64,000 nt of DNA from Apis mellifera (Eukaryota; Arthropoda; Insecta; Hymenoptera; Apidae): positions 5,631,001 to 5,695,000 of the forward strand of contig NC_037651.1 of the NCBI RefSeq assembly GCF_003254395.2, written 5' to 3'. The notes below the pieces were generated by a model. It worked only from the letters and a program-made list of their open reading frames with translations. It did no database searches and had not been told where the DNA came from. The translations under genes and the position numbers were made by a program. How positions within the stretch are numbered: the stretch's first letter is position 1; every line of letters starts with the position of its first letter. This document shows positions 16,721 to 30,323 of this stretch, one piece after another.

Positions 16721-19700
16721 ATGCCACGCATCGCAACATGCATCAGCGTCTGTAGGTCGCTCTCCACCGCGCGAACACTGTGTTTCTCGGCTACCGGAAT
16801 TAATATCTTCGTTCTACTGTCGGCAAACAAACGCGGTATCGATTTCGAGGAAGCGCGATCCAATTTTACTTGGGCCGAGGGGAGGGAGAGGAGGAGGAGG
16901 AGGAGAGAAAAATCAAACCGCATAAAAAGAGCTTTATGCGGAAAGCAAAGTCGGTCACGGATCGGTTTTGCGGAGTCTGGGCGGTTTAAACCGCGCCGTG
17001 GAGAAATTTTGCAGTTGATTTGAAGCGTCGCTTAGGCCTGTGATAAATGATACTTGCCGGCATCCAGAGTTTACGTGTGTCGTTATTCGACTCTGTCAAT
17101 CCGTAATGATGGGATAACTTGTCACTTCGGATCGGTGGCTGTCCGTTGGAATTCTTATAACTTATTATGCGTTAGCATTTATATAGCTTTATTTAATGGC
17201 CTGTGTCGTTTTTTGTTTATTAATAAGTTGTCATAGCTTGTGATTTCTTCTTCTTCCTCTTCTTCTTCTTCTTCTTCGAGTTCTGTCGTTTAGAAATTAA
17301 TTTTTTAACAGTCGGGAAGAAACTCTCGCTTTATTAAACGTTTGCAATAAATACGTGTATATACATTTGCAATGTTTTCGTGGAAAATATATGATGTGGT
17401 GTGGTTTGAAGCAGTTAATCGATACCACGTCACCAATCAATTAATTTATAAATAATTATTCGTAAATTTAATTACACGTTCGAACGATTTCGAGTCTAAT
17501 TTAAAAAATTCCAGAAATTGTAATTTAATCGAATTCGTCGCGAAGAAGTAAATAGAGAGAGAGAGAGAGAGAGAAAGATAAAAATCGAGGTTTCAAAATT
17601 GATTTTCGCGAATTTTAAAATCAGATTTCGATCCATCTGAATTTGTTTTTTTTTTTTTTATTTATTTATTTATTCTCGCGAGAGAATTCGCATCGACAAT
17701 GACACATCGATAAAAATGTAAACGGTTAAAAATTGCAGCCGACACGAATTGACACAACGTGTCACGATAACTTCACGTATTTTGCTTCTCACACTTCCGC
17801 AATCCATCTCTCGATTCACACGTGTCACGTTACTAAGAATTACAATTGAACTTGTCACGTTTTAGACTCGCGAAAGGATGGTGGTTTCGCGATTAGCACA
17901 AAAGCATTTTTTGATATTTTGAATGATTGACAATCATTCGAGAACCTTTTGTCGAAGCTCGAGAAAATTTATTCGTAAAAAAAAAAGAAAAAAAAATATT
18001 TATTGATATTAGTTTTCATAGATTTAATTTTATTTTAAATTTGCATATCTCTTCAGGTAAAAATATTGAAATACTCGAGATAATTTTTCAAAAATAATCA
18101 TTGACGAGTCGAGTACGAGTTTAAAAAGTAAAATAGATTACTCAATCTAAATCATCATTTACTGTGACTGTTGGAAAAACATATTTGCACAGTGTTTTAG
18201 AAGACGCACAGAATTCGCTTCGTTTCGATGCCACCTGTGACTCCGTAAAAGTGTGCTAATTCCACGATAATGCGAAGCCCTACTTTCCAACCTTTGACCA
18301 CAGTTTGCTTTCATACTCGTTACGCTCGAACGTAGCCGTTGTATTCTTTTTTTCCTTTTTTTTTTTTGAATTAATTGCAAGAGAACGGAGAATTATTTCT
18401 TTATTTTTCAGAGAATCATTTCCAAATTTATTACAAATTTTTCGTTACGTTGATTGATTAACGAATATTTTGTAAAATAAAAAATAATGATTTATTATTC
18501 TCATTTTCTTCGATATCGAATCATTTCTGCGAAAGATACGCATCGAGAACACTCGGCCTGCAATCGATCGGGAAAAATTGAGATATCAAGAAAGTAAGCA
18601 TTCGTTTGATGAAAATTCAATGTTGCAGAGGAACAGAATTTTAATTTTTCTTCCTTTTTTTTATTCCAGGCGTGTTATTTATCATATAACACGAGCTGCG
18701 TAATTTTTTAAACAAGAAATAACAAGAGATTCGATTCGTTATAATGATTAACATCGATAATTAATGTCGAAAGCGAGAAAATTTCCGAGCGCGTTATTAT
18801 GGTTAATGATTAGCAGGAAGCTTCTCTGGTTCTCGCGGCAATCTTTCGCTCGGAAATCGTGCTTAACGAATTCGCACAACAACAACACCGCACACCGTTG
18901 AATGTGATGTAAAAATGTAAGAATTCTCACGAGATACTCGAGAAATAACGTCGTTTCCTTCCTTGAAGAAAAAAAAAAAATGTTACCATTGCGTAAATCT
19001 TCACGATTGGATATTATTGTGTATTAGAAATTTAAGAAAACAGAGAACGAAAAAAGGGAGAAAGAAAAATATGGATACGTATTAGTTAACCGTTACAAAA
19101 TTCGAGCAATGTAACGGTTACCACTCGATTTTTTTTTTTTTTTTGAAAAATAAAATCGATAGAGATATGCTAAGACACGATATATTCTATATCCACTGAT
19201 AACCGATCCCTCGCACGTTATCAGATTCACGATACACCGGTTTTAAAATGTTATTGGAGAAGGGACACGACATCGATACACGATACACTTCATTGAATTA
19301 CACTTAATACCGAATGTCGTTCGATTCTATCGAGTGAAAATGCAACCCTGTGTCTCGGATAGCCTACATATTTCTAATTAATTTTACCCACTGCACCTTA
19401 CGTATCGTTCGAATTTCACTCGAGCGTAAAGTTCAACAATTAATCGATTTAATAAAATCTTCTAAGAAGACGTAACAAATTTTATTATTATATATTTTTT
19501 TTTAACTCGTGATCAATATTAAAATTTCTCGATTGGACTTGGAAGGGCAAAGTGGAACGCTTCTTTCGATTTTTTATTTTCGCGTAAAATAACCTCTCTC
19601 CCTCCCCCTCTTCGAATATCAGTATGCAACCAGGGCAAGTGTGAAAAGTTTCGAACAAAACCTCGATAAAATTTATAGACGGTGCATCCGCATAATCCTT

Positions 19701-20383
19701 CTTCGTGCAACCGTTCTGTCGATCGAGGGGAAACAAAAAGAAAAAAAAAAATAGAAAAAGCATAAAAAAAAAAGAAAAGAAAAAGAGGTTTCACGAGAAA
19801 CGACGTTATGGCGAATTATTTCGTTTTTTCAATGGCGTTTTGCCATATAGCGATAATCAGACCGTCCAGAATACTTGGCAATTGGCGATTCAACGAGCCA
19901 TTGCTCGGCCGTAGAGAGACTCCTTTAAGGAGGTGAACGGAAGAAGGCAGAGAGAGACATGCACAATTTCTTTTAACGATCGAAATTTCCAAACGAACCA
20001 CGAAGCATCGCTCTATTACGCGCGAATTGGCGTGCTGAGAAAATTCAATTAACCGAACTTCTCCCGATTAACCATTCGAAAATAGCTGTAAAATCCAAAT
20101 TCTTTTTTTTTTTTTCTGAAGGCTTAAGAAATTCGAAGATACGAATTTTAATTATTTTTACGAAAAAATTTTCGCGAGAGATCACATTTTTTTTTTTTAA
20201 TCCTCGATAATTCGATATGTAACTCGAAAGGATTGGTGAGATTTTCTTTAATTTTCTCAACAATTGAATAAAAATCTCAACGATGAAATGATGGCATTTT
20301 TGTTCTTTGTTTCACGACGATCATCAACGAAACTCACTTCTTCTTACGATTAAAATTTCTTTGAAATTTCACGAGAATAATCA
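16720..20383. other. Noncoding stretch, no gene seen
   Basis: AT-rich DNA with a GC-richer shoulder at 16720-17050 and a GA run at 17551-17572. A TTC run lies at about 17246-17277, and several T or A runs follow. Open frames here are short and low in complexity. Confidence 0.6.
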
Positions 20384-20855
20384 AGATTCGATCGTTCACG
20401 AACTGACATACAAACTGTACAGTCTTCTGTCAAGTTTAACGATAGAATTTTGTGGATATTGATTTGACAATTTTCACAATTTCAAGAATCTGACTATAGT
20501 TTGATGAGAGTTATCAAGATTCGACCAAACTGACATAAACTATATACTTTTCCATCAAGATTAACTAGATAGAATTTCGTGGATATTGATTTAACAATTG
20601 TCACAATTTCAAGAATCTGACTATAGTTTGATGAGTTATCAAGATTCGACCAAACTGATATAAACTATATACTTTTCCATCAAGTTTAAGAATTTTGTGG
20701 ATATTGATTTGACAATTGTCACAATTTCAAAAAAATCTGACTATAGTTTGATGAGAGTTATCAAGATTCGAAAAACTGACATAAACTATATACTTTTCCA
20801 TCAAGTTTAAGAATTTCGTGGATATTGATTTGACAATTGTCACAATTTCAAAAAT
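20384..20855. repeat. Minisatellite, about 4 copies of a 120-bp unit
   Basis: TGGATATTGATTTGACAATT recurs near 20453, 20580, 20699 and 20819. Between copies, AAACTGACATAAACTATATA and CTATAGTTTGATGAG recur. The first unit is the most diverged. Confidence 0.95.
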
Positions 20856-23800
20856 TGGACCACAGTTTTTCCTCAGGATAGGATTTATCACCAAGTATGA
20901 AATAAATTGCGCAATGCACTTCCTGCAGGAACGAGTTTGTAGTTGATAATTAGTACTTGCTTTTTTTAATAATCCAATGAATGCAATCGGGACAGCTTTG
21001 TATGGAAATGAGAAACGGCCCACGTTTATTTAAGTGTGTGTGTAGGTTCCGAACAATGTCAGGGAATAGATCAGAGGATTCACAGATAAGGCAGACAATA
21101 CATCCCTCGACAGTCTCTCTTTGACGCTTCCTCGTTCGATTCAACTCCTTTTCATTATATTTCATTCGATGATCCAACTATCGCATACGCTGCCACAAAC
21201 TTTGCTATCTAATTAATTTCAATCTTTTGGTTACCTGCTGATAGATTGATCCTTTTTTTCCCTTTCTTCTTCTTTGAACAAAAGAAATACATTGTGTTAT
21301 GCATTTGATCGCATTTGAAGGGGAAATCCTTTGGAAAGAAAGTTGTCTGATTGTTTGATTGGTTATTTCTGACGAATGGAATCAGAGAAATAAGCGTGGC
21401 TGTTTGTGAATAAAATCGTATGGATGTTTGGAGAATTATAATTGAATTAGAGATATTTGGAGTATTAATTGAATCTTTATTTTCTTCAGATCAAATCGCA
21501 ATGAAAATATATAAAATAGATGAAGAGAAATTTTATAATAATTTTTCAATAAGATTTAACAAAGATTCGATACTTATTTGAGGCAATTTTCTTTTTTATA
21601 GTTATAAGGAAATTGAAAGAAGAAAATATTTTGCAAATAAATATTTCGATCCTTCAATATTCTTATTTGTAAAATATTAATTCCTCTTCTTCTTTTTTAA
21701 ATATAGATTCCTTTAGAATTTCATAATAGATACATTACTTAAATATTTTCATTTTTATTTATTACCAATTAATGATAATTATTTAAACACACTTTGACTT
21801 TTTTCAAGAATCAAAAAATCGTAGAAGATCTCTAGAGAGACGCACCCACAATCTTGTACAAATATCCCCTACGGCGCGTAGATGGGAGAGAAAAGGAGTA
21901 GAGCGACAAGAGAAGGAAAAAGAAAAATGCAACAGGTGTGTTTCCAAATGTTAAGATGATCTACTCGCGTGTGTCGTGTCTATCTCGCGTTTTTCGCAAC
22001 AGTTGAGCGTATTGGTACCTGTTGCGTGGAGAATATTTCATCTTCGTCGTTTCTACTTTTTTTTATTCGATAAAAGAAAAAAAGAAAAAAAACGCACACA
22101 AGATTGCACGACCGAGTTCTTTCTCGAGACAAGCGATGCGGTAATCGTGACCGTTGCAATCGAGATATTACTTCGTTGACGTGAGATCGTTGGAAAGACG
22201 TAACGAAATGGCAAAAGAGCCGCTGACGTGATCCTTGCACTTTGTTATGGAAGATCACGTGAATATATCTGAAAGCTGAATGTAGTTAAAAACAGCAATT
22301 TCAACGGTCAGGATTTAAATCAGCTTTATATTTTCTTTTAATGAAGGAAAATATTGATAATTTTTACGAATCAATTATAAAAAGAATAAATAAATAAGAG
22401 GAATTATTACAACTCGAAGAACAAGCATTGGATTATTTTATATTTCTGAGGATGGAAAGATGGAGATAGGGAGAAATGAAACGTAAAATGAAAGATTTTT
22501 TTAAGAAAGCGAGATTACAAATATTAAGTTGAATTTTCATTAAATTTCGATGGATCGTATAAAGTTCCTGGTATCGTTGAAAAGGTGGTATACCTTGTTA
22601 AAAGAAATAATTTTAACGAAATGAAATGTACGTAATTACGACAATGTGGACAACGACAATTGCGCTAACGACCAAGGAAAGTAGTTTGCAAGGTATAATT
22701 AAGTGCGGAAAGAAAGTCAAACCGCGTGGACTTGGAGCCACGGGAAGATTCAGAGCCGAACGACGAAACGACGTTTCATAGATCATTGATCCTATCCGAT
22801 TATTTATTGCGCGAGAATGAATAAAGGAGAGAAAAATTTTTTCCTCGCATCTCTCTTCTTCGTTTCTCTTTCTTTTTTTCTTTTTTCAAATTTCAAACAT
22901 TAATATTAATATCGCGAATAAAAATGATAATTATCCTCCTTATTAGGCGTAGATTTATTTAAATATTAATTTGTTATGATAATCTCGAGTACCTTTGTCC
23001 CCTTGAAAAAAAAAAAAAGTAAAAAAAGAAAACGCATGAATTTCAAATAACGTTCATTGTTAAAAGAGACAATGGATTTTTCCATACGAATAATAAATTC
23101 CGAACGGAATGTGCATTCCTTTTTCATTGGCAGGATTATACGATCGTGCGTTCATGTAAATCGCGAGAGTAGAGACGTCTGAACGAGCATCGCGTTTGAA
23201 TTTCACTTTTGTTTTAAATTTTTTCTTTTTTTTCTTTCTTTCCAAGATTGGACCATTCGTGATTTTCATCATTTCGCTCGAAGATTAAAAATACGTTTAT
23301 CATTTCACGTTTCGTTTTCAATCGAATTCGAATTATTCTGAATTAAATAAATCTCTATTAAATCGATTTATAGATTTTATAAGGCTATAAAAAAAAAAAT
23401 ACTAGGATATTCGTTCGTTCTTGTTCTTTGTCAACCGTGAATTTGATCGTTTGGATTCTTATTAGAAATTTTACAGTTCACCCCACGACGAGTAAAAGTT
23501 ACATGCTTTTACTCGAAGAAATCGGTTTTATTTTATTGATTATAAAATATTCGTATATATGAAAGATTTTATATTAATTTTATTTAAAGATCGTTCAACA
23601 TTCCTTCCCATTACTTTTCTAAAAATCGCATAAAATAATTTCCACGTTTAATAAAATATTCAATTTAGGATTTCTAATATACCGATGATTTATGCACTGT
23701 ACACTTTTTATTCGTTCCGTGCATTATTTAACGATATTTCGTTAATTTTTGTTTATTGAGTTAGAATAAGTTAGAGAAATTGGTAATCTCTCTGTACCAA

Positions 23801-26800
23801 GCGACGCAAAGTAGTAAGAAAAAAAGGAGAGACGAAGAAAAAAAAAAGAGAGCAATAAAAAGCGATAGTCAGAATTGGTGAAAGTTATTAGATCGTTATT
23901 CAGACATTCAGTCACGATCTTGTGAATCGAAACCACCCAACAAATCGTATAGAACGATTCACTTTCTTTCTAATTAAGTTTAAGAAAAAGTTGAAGAGAT
24001 TTTCCACCCACGTTTATTATACGCCAATAATTTACGACATTAAAGTAAAATCCACGCGAGACTAGTTGCTATATTTCTTTCATTCTTCGTTTCGAATGAA
24101 AAAAACGACAGAAATTTCGACAAAAGTTTTTAAATTAACATATATTATCAAAAATTTAATATTTCTTTCACGTGCAAATAATAATTTCGATAAATTTATC
24201 GAGGAACGATCTGTCGAGGTTATGTTATATAATTTCTAACCTAACTTTTGATGATAGTTTGGATATTTAAAAAAAAAAAAATGGAATTACTCAACCATGT
24301 TAATCATTGGATCAATTTTAACTCTAAGGAAAATAAAATATTTTAATGTGGTATAAATAATAATAATAATAATGATAATAATAATAATGATAATAATAAT
24401 AATAATTAAATCAACGATATAAAAATTGGACGAGGCAAGATTAAACTTGAATTCTAAGAAAATGTGCTTTCTTCCTTGTCAGTTACTTCTCGAAATGAGC
24501 GTGTAATTAACGACAATTAGAAGGAAACCTGGCAGTGAAAGAAATTCTGCTGCGAAAGTGACTTTTCTGTTACGAAACACTGGTACGTATATTTCGTTTT
24601 AATTCGACTGCATCTGCTAGAAAGAATTAGAGAAGAAGATGCATATATAACCGAAATGCATATATAACCATTATAACCCGTGAACGATGATGATTCTCAT
24701 CTCATTTGCATTTGTGTTTAGATGATCCTATTAACGCTACGTACACGCGACACGTTATTTTTCCAAATCACGCGAATATCTGATTTAGGTGTCGATCATG
24801 GAGGAAGTGGAAACGCGTTTCCTGAATGCAAAAAAATAAATAAATAAAAAGAAAGAATTAACGTAATAGGATGCAACGTCGCGGTGTGTTGCACCTAATT
24901 AGATTTATCATTTTTCCTTTTTTTTCGCTCAGAGAATGTCGCATAAAATTGCGAAATCTTTTTTTTTTTTTTTACAAATATAACGTTGCCGTGCGTTGAC
25001 ACTTCCATAAGAATAATGCGCGAGATATATATTTAAATCAATTGTTTACGATCTTGCCAATTATTATAATTTTTGAAAGTACGCGAACATTGATGGATTA
25101 TTGAAATTAATGAAATGCAACAATTTCTCTTGCGTAAAAAAATAATTTTTAACGATGAACATTTCTTTGCATGATATATATATATATATATATATAATTA
25201 TAAAATTTAGCCAATTATCGGCCAAACCTGAGATTATAAAGATCGGATAATAAAATTTAATTACGGATCGAAAGAGATCCAATAAAGATATCGCGATATA
25301 AATGAAATTCGATCGAAATCAATTTTTCAGGGAAAGTATCGGAGGAGAAAGGAGCGATACATGCATATAGTGGATATGAAAGAAAATATCTTTCTACAGT
25401 TGTCGAAAAAATAATTCGACGTGTATCGAACCAATTCCATGCTTTCTCTTACGTAATAAATTCTCCCATTTTCTAATCATGATTTGCGCGTATGCTTCCC
25501 GCAATAATTTTCACGTAATCAATGATGAATAATCACATTCTTGCAAAAGAGACGTAACGGTCATCGTTCCATCGTAAACGATCATTCATCTCTGTATACA
25601 TTTACTGTTTACTCGGTAAATAACCGAGTTCATTCAAACGCGAAATTTAACATGCTCAACGCATAAAACTTATCGTTTCCAGTAAATTTATTCCTTTTTT
25701 TTTTCTTTTTTCTTTTTTTTTTAATTACCTTTTCGTTAAAAATATTCTTTTCAATTCTCGTAAATAATATTTCCATTTCATTTTTTTCTTTTTTTTTTTT
25801 TTTTTTATTCGCGAAAAATCTTCTCGTAAGGATTTCAAGCGCAGCAAGTTTATTTGCGTCCGCGCCTCGAGTTTGTCATTTGTTAATTTATTAGCCAACG
25901 TGATTATTGCTTAAGCGTGATTATTTTAGTCGTAGTGTTGTAGTGGTGCACGTGCGAGCGGTTAACGGTATCTTTATAACGCGTTGTATCAATCTTGAAA
26001 AAAAGTGAAGTGCCATAATGGACTCGTGTAACGAAGAACATTATCGAGTTATTAAATATTATACAAATATCTTGGTTAAATTATTTTATCACGCAAATTC
26101 GTTAATACGATTATTAACGAATTAAATTAAAAGAAAAATCTCGTTAACTTCTCCAACGATAATTACGTTAATGTAATTATAATATTTTCGCTTTTTTTTC
26201 GAACTTTTTTTTGTTTTTTCTTTTACATGCGAAATTCCAGATTACGAAATTTTAATCATTGTTAAATAACGGATATATTTCTTACGATTACGATTTTCTT
26301 GGAATGAAAATTCAAAAATTCCAAATTTTTATTTCGATAGCAAAGTAATTATCGTCATCAAATTAAATATTTCATTGTCTTCTCTATTTTGAATAACACC
26401 AAAGCTATTTTCCTTCAATCTTTCTCGAATCTCGAGTAATATAAAACTTCTTATTTTCCTTTTCACTTTTCCAAATATTCTTTCTTCTCCGTTTAAAAAA
26501 TTCTTAAGATAATGATCGAGTTTCTCAGAGACAATTAAAAATGTATTCACGAGTGATGCAACTGGTCCTCGCTTCTTCAATTTTCGATATTATTTCTCCT
26601 TACTTAAACTCGACGGGCGAAATTCTAGGTTACGACCCTAATGCATGGCGAAACAACGGATGCATTTCTGAAATGAGCGAGTCCAGGGTGTGGTGTTTGG
26701 AAAGCACATTTATTCCCCGATGATTCACACAAAGCTGTTGTGCGCCCGATTTATAACTGGTTCCATTGGTTATTCCCATTTTTGTAACGCGCGTAGATAT

Positions 26801-28980
26801 CGAATGCTGTGCAGAAACAGCAAGCCTTGCCCAGCCTTTCCACCTTTCTCTATATAATATTCCGCGATATATTCGTTCCTCTCCCTCCTCTCCTCGTCTC
26901 TGGCCAAAGATCGTACTTGACCTTTCCTTTAAGATCGTTGGTTCAAGGTACAGCCTGTTTCCTTGCAACGTGTTTAATGTTTGCTTTAGAGAGAAAGAAA
27001 GAGAGAGAGGGAGAAAGAGAATAACACGACGTGCCTTGTCTCAAATCGTTTCGAATTTGATAAATATTTGGAAGATTTTGAAACGTTCATGGATGATTCA
27101 AGAATGTCAATTATTTGAGATTGATATGGATGAAAATGATAATTTTTATATCAAGTAAGTGATTTATTTCGATGAATAATTAAAATTGACGAATTTATTC
27201 GTGGAGATAATATGTATAAATATTCAGGAGATTTTTTGAAACGATTCGATGATGCGTTGTTCGATCCAGACCGATTCGTATCTCGATTCAAGAATAATTG
27301 TTTGAAATTGATATTGATAAAAATTATAATTATTCTATACTAGGCCGAGTTAATTATTCGACAAGTAATTTATTTCGATCGATGTTACGTTGCTCGTTTG
27401 TTGGTAATTAAAATTGAAGAATTTATTCGAAATAAATTCGAATCGGTTCCTCGAATAAAATTATATATTAAATAAATATTATCACATTAAGTGATAAAAC
27501 AACGAATACCAATAAACGAAGTGGATATTAAAAAATCAAATTGCGTGTTATTTTTATCAAAATTATAATTAAACGGTCACAGTGAATAATTTATTCGAGC
27601 GACGAATAAATCTTTCGATTCTTAAATACATTAATTAATTTATTTCAATTTAATTGTACATATTCAAGATTCAAAAAAATTCTTAGAATGATTTATTTTT
27701 TCTCTTTTTCCTTTTTACATCGTGAACAGTGTTATATTGTATCTAAATTGAGCGTAGAATATTCCGATTCGTATCTTTTTAATTTTCACGATTGGAGCGT
27801 GCGTGTGTACGATGCAATGTGGTGTGGTTTAAAAATGATCCACTTTGTCGATCGATGTTATTTCAACGATCATTGATCAATGATACGGCTGATTTAATAA
27901 TAGTAATGGATAGTTGGTGTACAATCGATACATCTATTGTGTGTAGCTTGAAAAGCTAAATTACATTACATCGAGCACATTTCAAATATTTTCGATCGAA
28001 CTTTGTGGTTTGTTTCACAGGAAACAACGAATAAAATTGTACGATATCTCATTTATTCGAATATTCCTTCCATCCATTTATTATCACTCGATAAATTAAT
28101 AATTTTTAAACGAATCGTGATTCGTTTTATCGGTTTTCGTTACAAGTTTAATCCCAATGATTGTCTTATCGATTTCCAAGCTTATCTCAAGTTTCACAAT
28201 TTCTTGTCGAATATTCATCAAAATAGATATTTTTTTCAAACAGAAATATCTTCTAGTCCATTCGTAAAATTTATCAAAACGTTATCCAATCTTAAAAAAT
28301 AGAAAAACTATATATTTTATCTTTTCTCTGATCGCGTATTAAAATATTAAATATTTTTCTTAAGAATCATCGTAACAAAAGATCGATCCTAACCATTTTA
28401 AAATAAAAATATAAAAGAGATACACTTTCTTCGATCCATTATATAAATGATTAATAAATAAAGTAATATGGTAACGAGATGTTGCGAAATAATAATGAAA
28501 TTAAAAAAAGGAAACGAAATAAATAAATAAATACATACATACAAGAAAAATTACGAAATTTCTTCACGGTTGATGACACGAGCAAACGTTTCAGTTTGTA
28601 GCTCGCTTTTAATTGACGCGTGTTTTCGAATAAACGCGAGATATTGTTGCGTGGCGTGCAAAAAAAGGCGTTCCTTTTTTTCTTTCTGGGAGCATTCGTC
28701 ATGCTACAATATTTAGACGATTATTACATTTAATGAAAGCGTTAGAATTACAAATAAACCAGATGAATGAATACCGAAACACGTTCCGTGATACAACCGC
28801 ATCGCCAAGTGACTTAATTGTCATGTAGCCGGTTGAAATGCAAACATCACAAATCGTGTGTGTATGCGTGTGTGTGTACATGTGCGTGTGTTCTATCTAT
28901 ACGCGTTCGTATGCGATAGATCGAGCCTTGTGCATAATGCAACAGTGGGAATGCTGTATATGTAACGCGACAGAACTCGC
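20856..28980. other. Long noncoding stretch, no gene seen
   Basis: AT-rich DNA with no credible exon. It contains an AAT/GAT microsatellite at about 24356-24408, a TA run near 25176-25195 and long T tracts near 25690-25810. A GC-richer patch at 26600-26990 has open frames on both strands but no family resemblance. A GT-rich run lies at about 28856-28893. Confidence 0.6.
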
Positions 28981-29922
28981 ATTATTTTAACCAGATCACG
29001 TGCACTCTGCAAGACCAGATCCCGATTGTTTACTTATTTGTACACGTAGAATGTTTTGGAGTATATCTTGGAGAATGGAAAATATGAATGCCGAGAATAA
29101 TTAAATAATTCGAGGCTTCTTTCCTCTTCAAGAGAAGATAAAAATTCGCTAAGCAGAATTGTAAAATATTCGTGGATGAATAATTTCTTTCTATTTCGTG
29201 ATTTCAAAAATTTATATACACGCCAATTAATATTCCAAACAATACAAACTGTGTGATAATTGAGAAATATTAATATAAATTATAGAAATACAATATTAGA
29301 AATTATTTTAAGCAGATCACGTGCACTCTGCAAGACCAGATCCCGATTGTTTACTTATTTGTACACGTAGAATGTTTTGGAACATATCTTGGAGAATGGA
29401 AAATATGAATGCCGAGAATAATTAAATAATTCGAGGCTTCTTTCCTCTTCGGGGGAAGATAAAAATTAAGCAGAATTATAAAATATTCGTGGATGAATAA
29501 TTTCTTTCTATTTCGTGATTTCAAAAATTTATATAGACGCCAATTAACATTCCAAACAATACAAACTGTGTGATGATTGAGAAATATTAATATAAATTAT
29601 AGAAATACAATATTAGAAATTATTTTAAGCAGATCACGTGCACTCTGCAAGACCAGATCCCGATTGTTTACTTATTTGTACACGTAGAATGTTTTGGAGT
29701 ATATCTTGGAGAATGGAAAATATGAGAATAATTAAATAATTCGAGGCTTCTTTCCTCTTCGGGGGAAGATAAAAATTAAGCAGAATTGTAAAATATTCGT
29801 GGATGAATAATTTCTTTCTATTTCGTGATTTCAAAAATTTATATACACGCCAATTAACATTCCAAACAATACAAACTGATAATTGAAAAATATTAATATA
29901 AATTACAGAAATACAATATTTC
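28981..29922. repeat. Minisatellite, 3 copies of a 318-bp unit, each with a CACGTG E-box
   Basis: Three copies start at about 28981, 29302 and 29619 with ATTATTTTAA(C/G)CAGATCACG. Copies are close to identical apart from a few substitutions and short deletions. Each holds the palindrome CACGTG within GATCACGTGCACTC. The third copy lacks a short AATGCCG-type block. The array sits 200 bp upstream of the candidate exon at 30140. Confidence 0.95.
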
Positions 29923-30139
29923 TTCCTATAATATCATTCTTAAATCCTTTCACACTTCCATTTCCAAAAAGAACACGCGATTTCAAAGACCAGAAAGATT
30001 CAAAAATAAAAATTCTCGCAAGATCTTTTCCACAACATTCTCCAATTTACCTCCAATTCGAATCGAGACGTGTTTCTGTACAATATATATATACACAATT
30101 ATTCGTAGTTCATAACTAAAACGATTAACAATGTTTCAG

Positions 30140-30323
30140 GTTCGCTTACCCGGACCATGGATCGAAACACGAGGCTCCCTTCGGCTCGTAGAAGAAGAAG
30201 AAGAAGAAGAAGAAGAAGAAGAAGACTCACGTGAGCATGACCGATCACGGAATTCGAGACGAGTGGTCGAAGCGAAAAGACGAAAAGGGGGAGAGGAGAG
30301 CAGGGGGATTAAGTTTGGGTGAG
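30140..30323 (+). other. Candidate spliced exon of unknown gene
   Basis: A plausible acceptor (GATTAAC branch-like site, then TGTTTCAG at 30132-30139) and a near-perfect donor (GAG|GTGAGT at 30324) bracket 184 bases. GC content is well above the flanking DNA. One frame is open from 30131 and ends TGA just before the donor; it is dominated by poly-Glu from a GAA repeat. A second frame starts at an ATG in good context (ACCATGG, 30166) and is mostly poly-Arg. It may be an untranslated exon with an upstream ORF; no protein family is recognised. Confidence 0.3.
30191..30224. repeat. GAA trinucleotide microsatellite
   Basis: Eleven uninterrupted GAA units inside the candidate exon. It gives poly-Glu, poly-Lys or poly-Arg in plus frames and poly-Ser or poly-Phe in minus frames. 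Confidence 0.95.
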
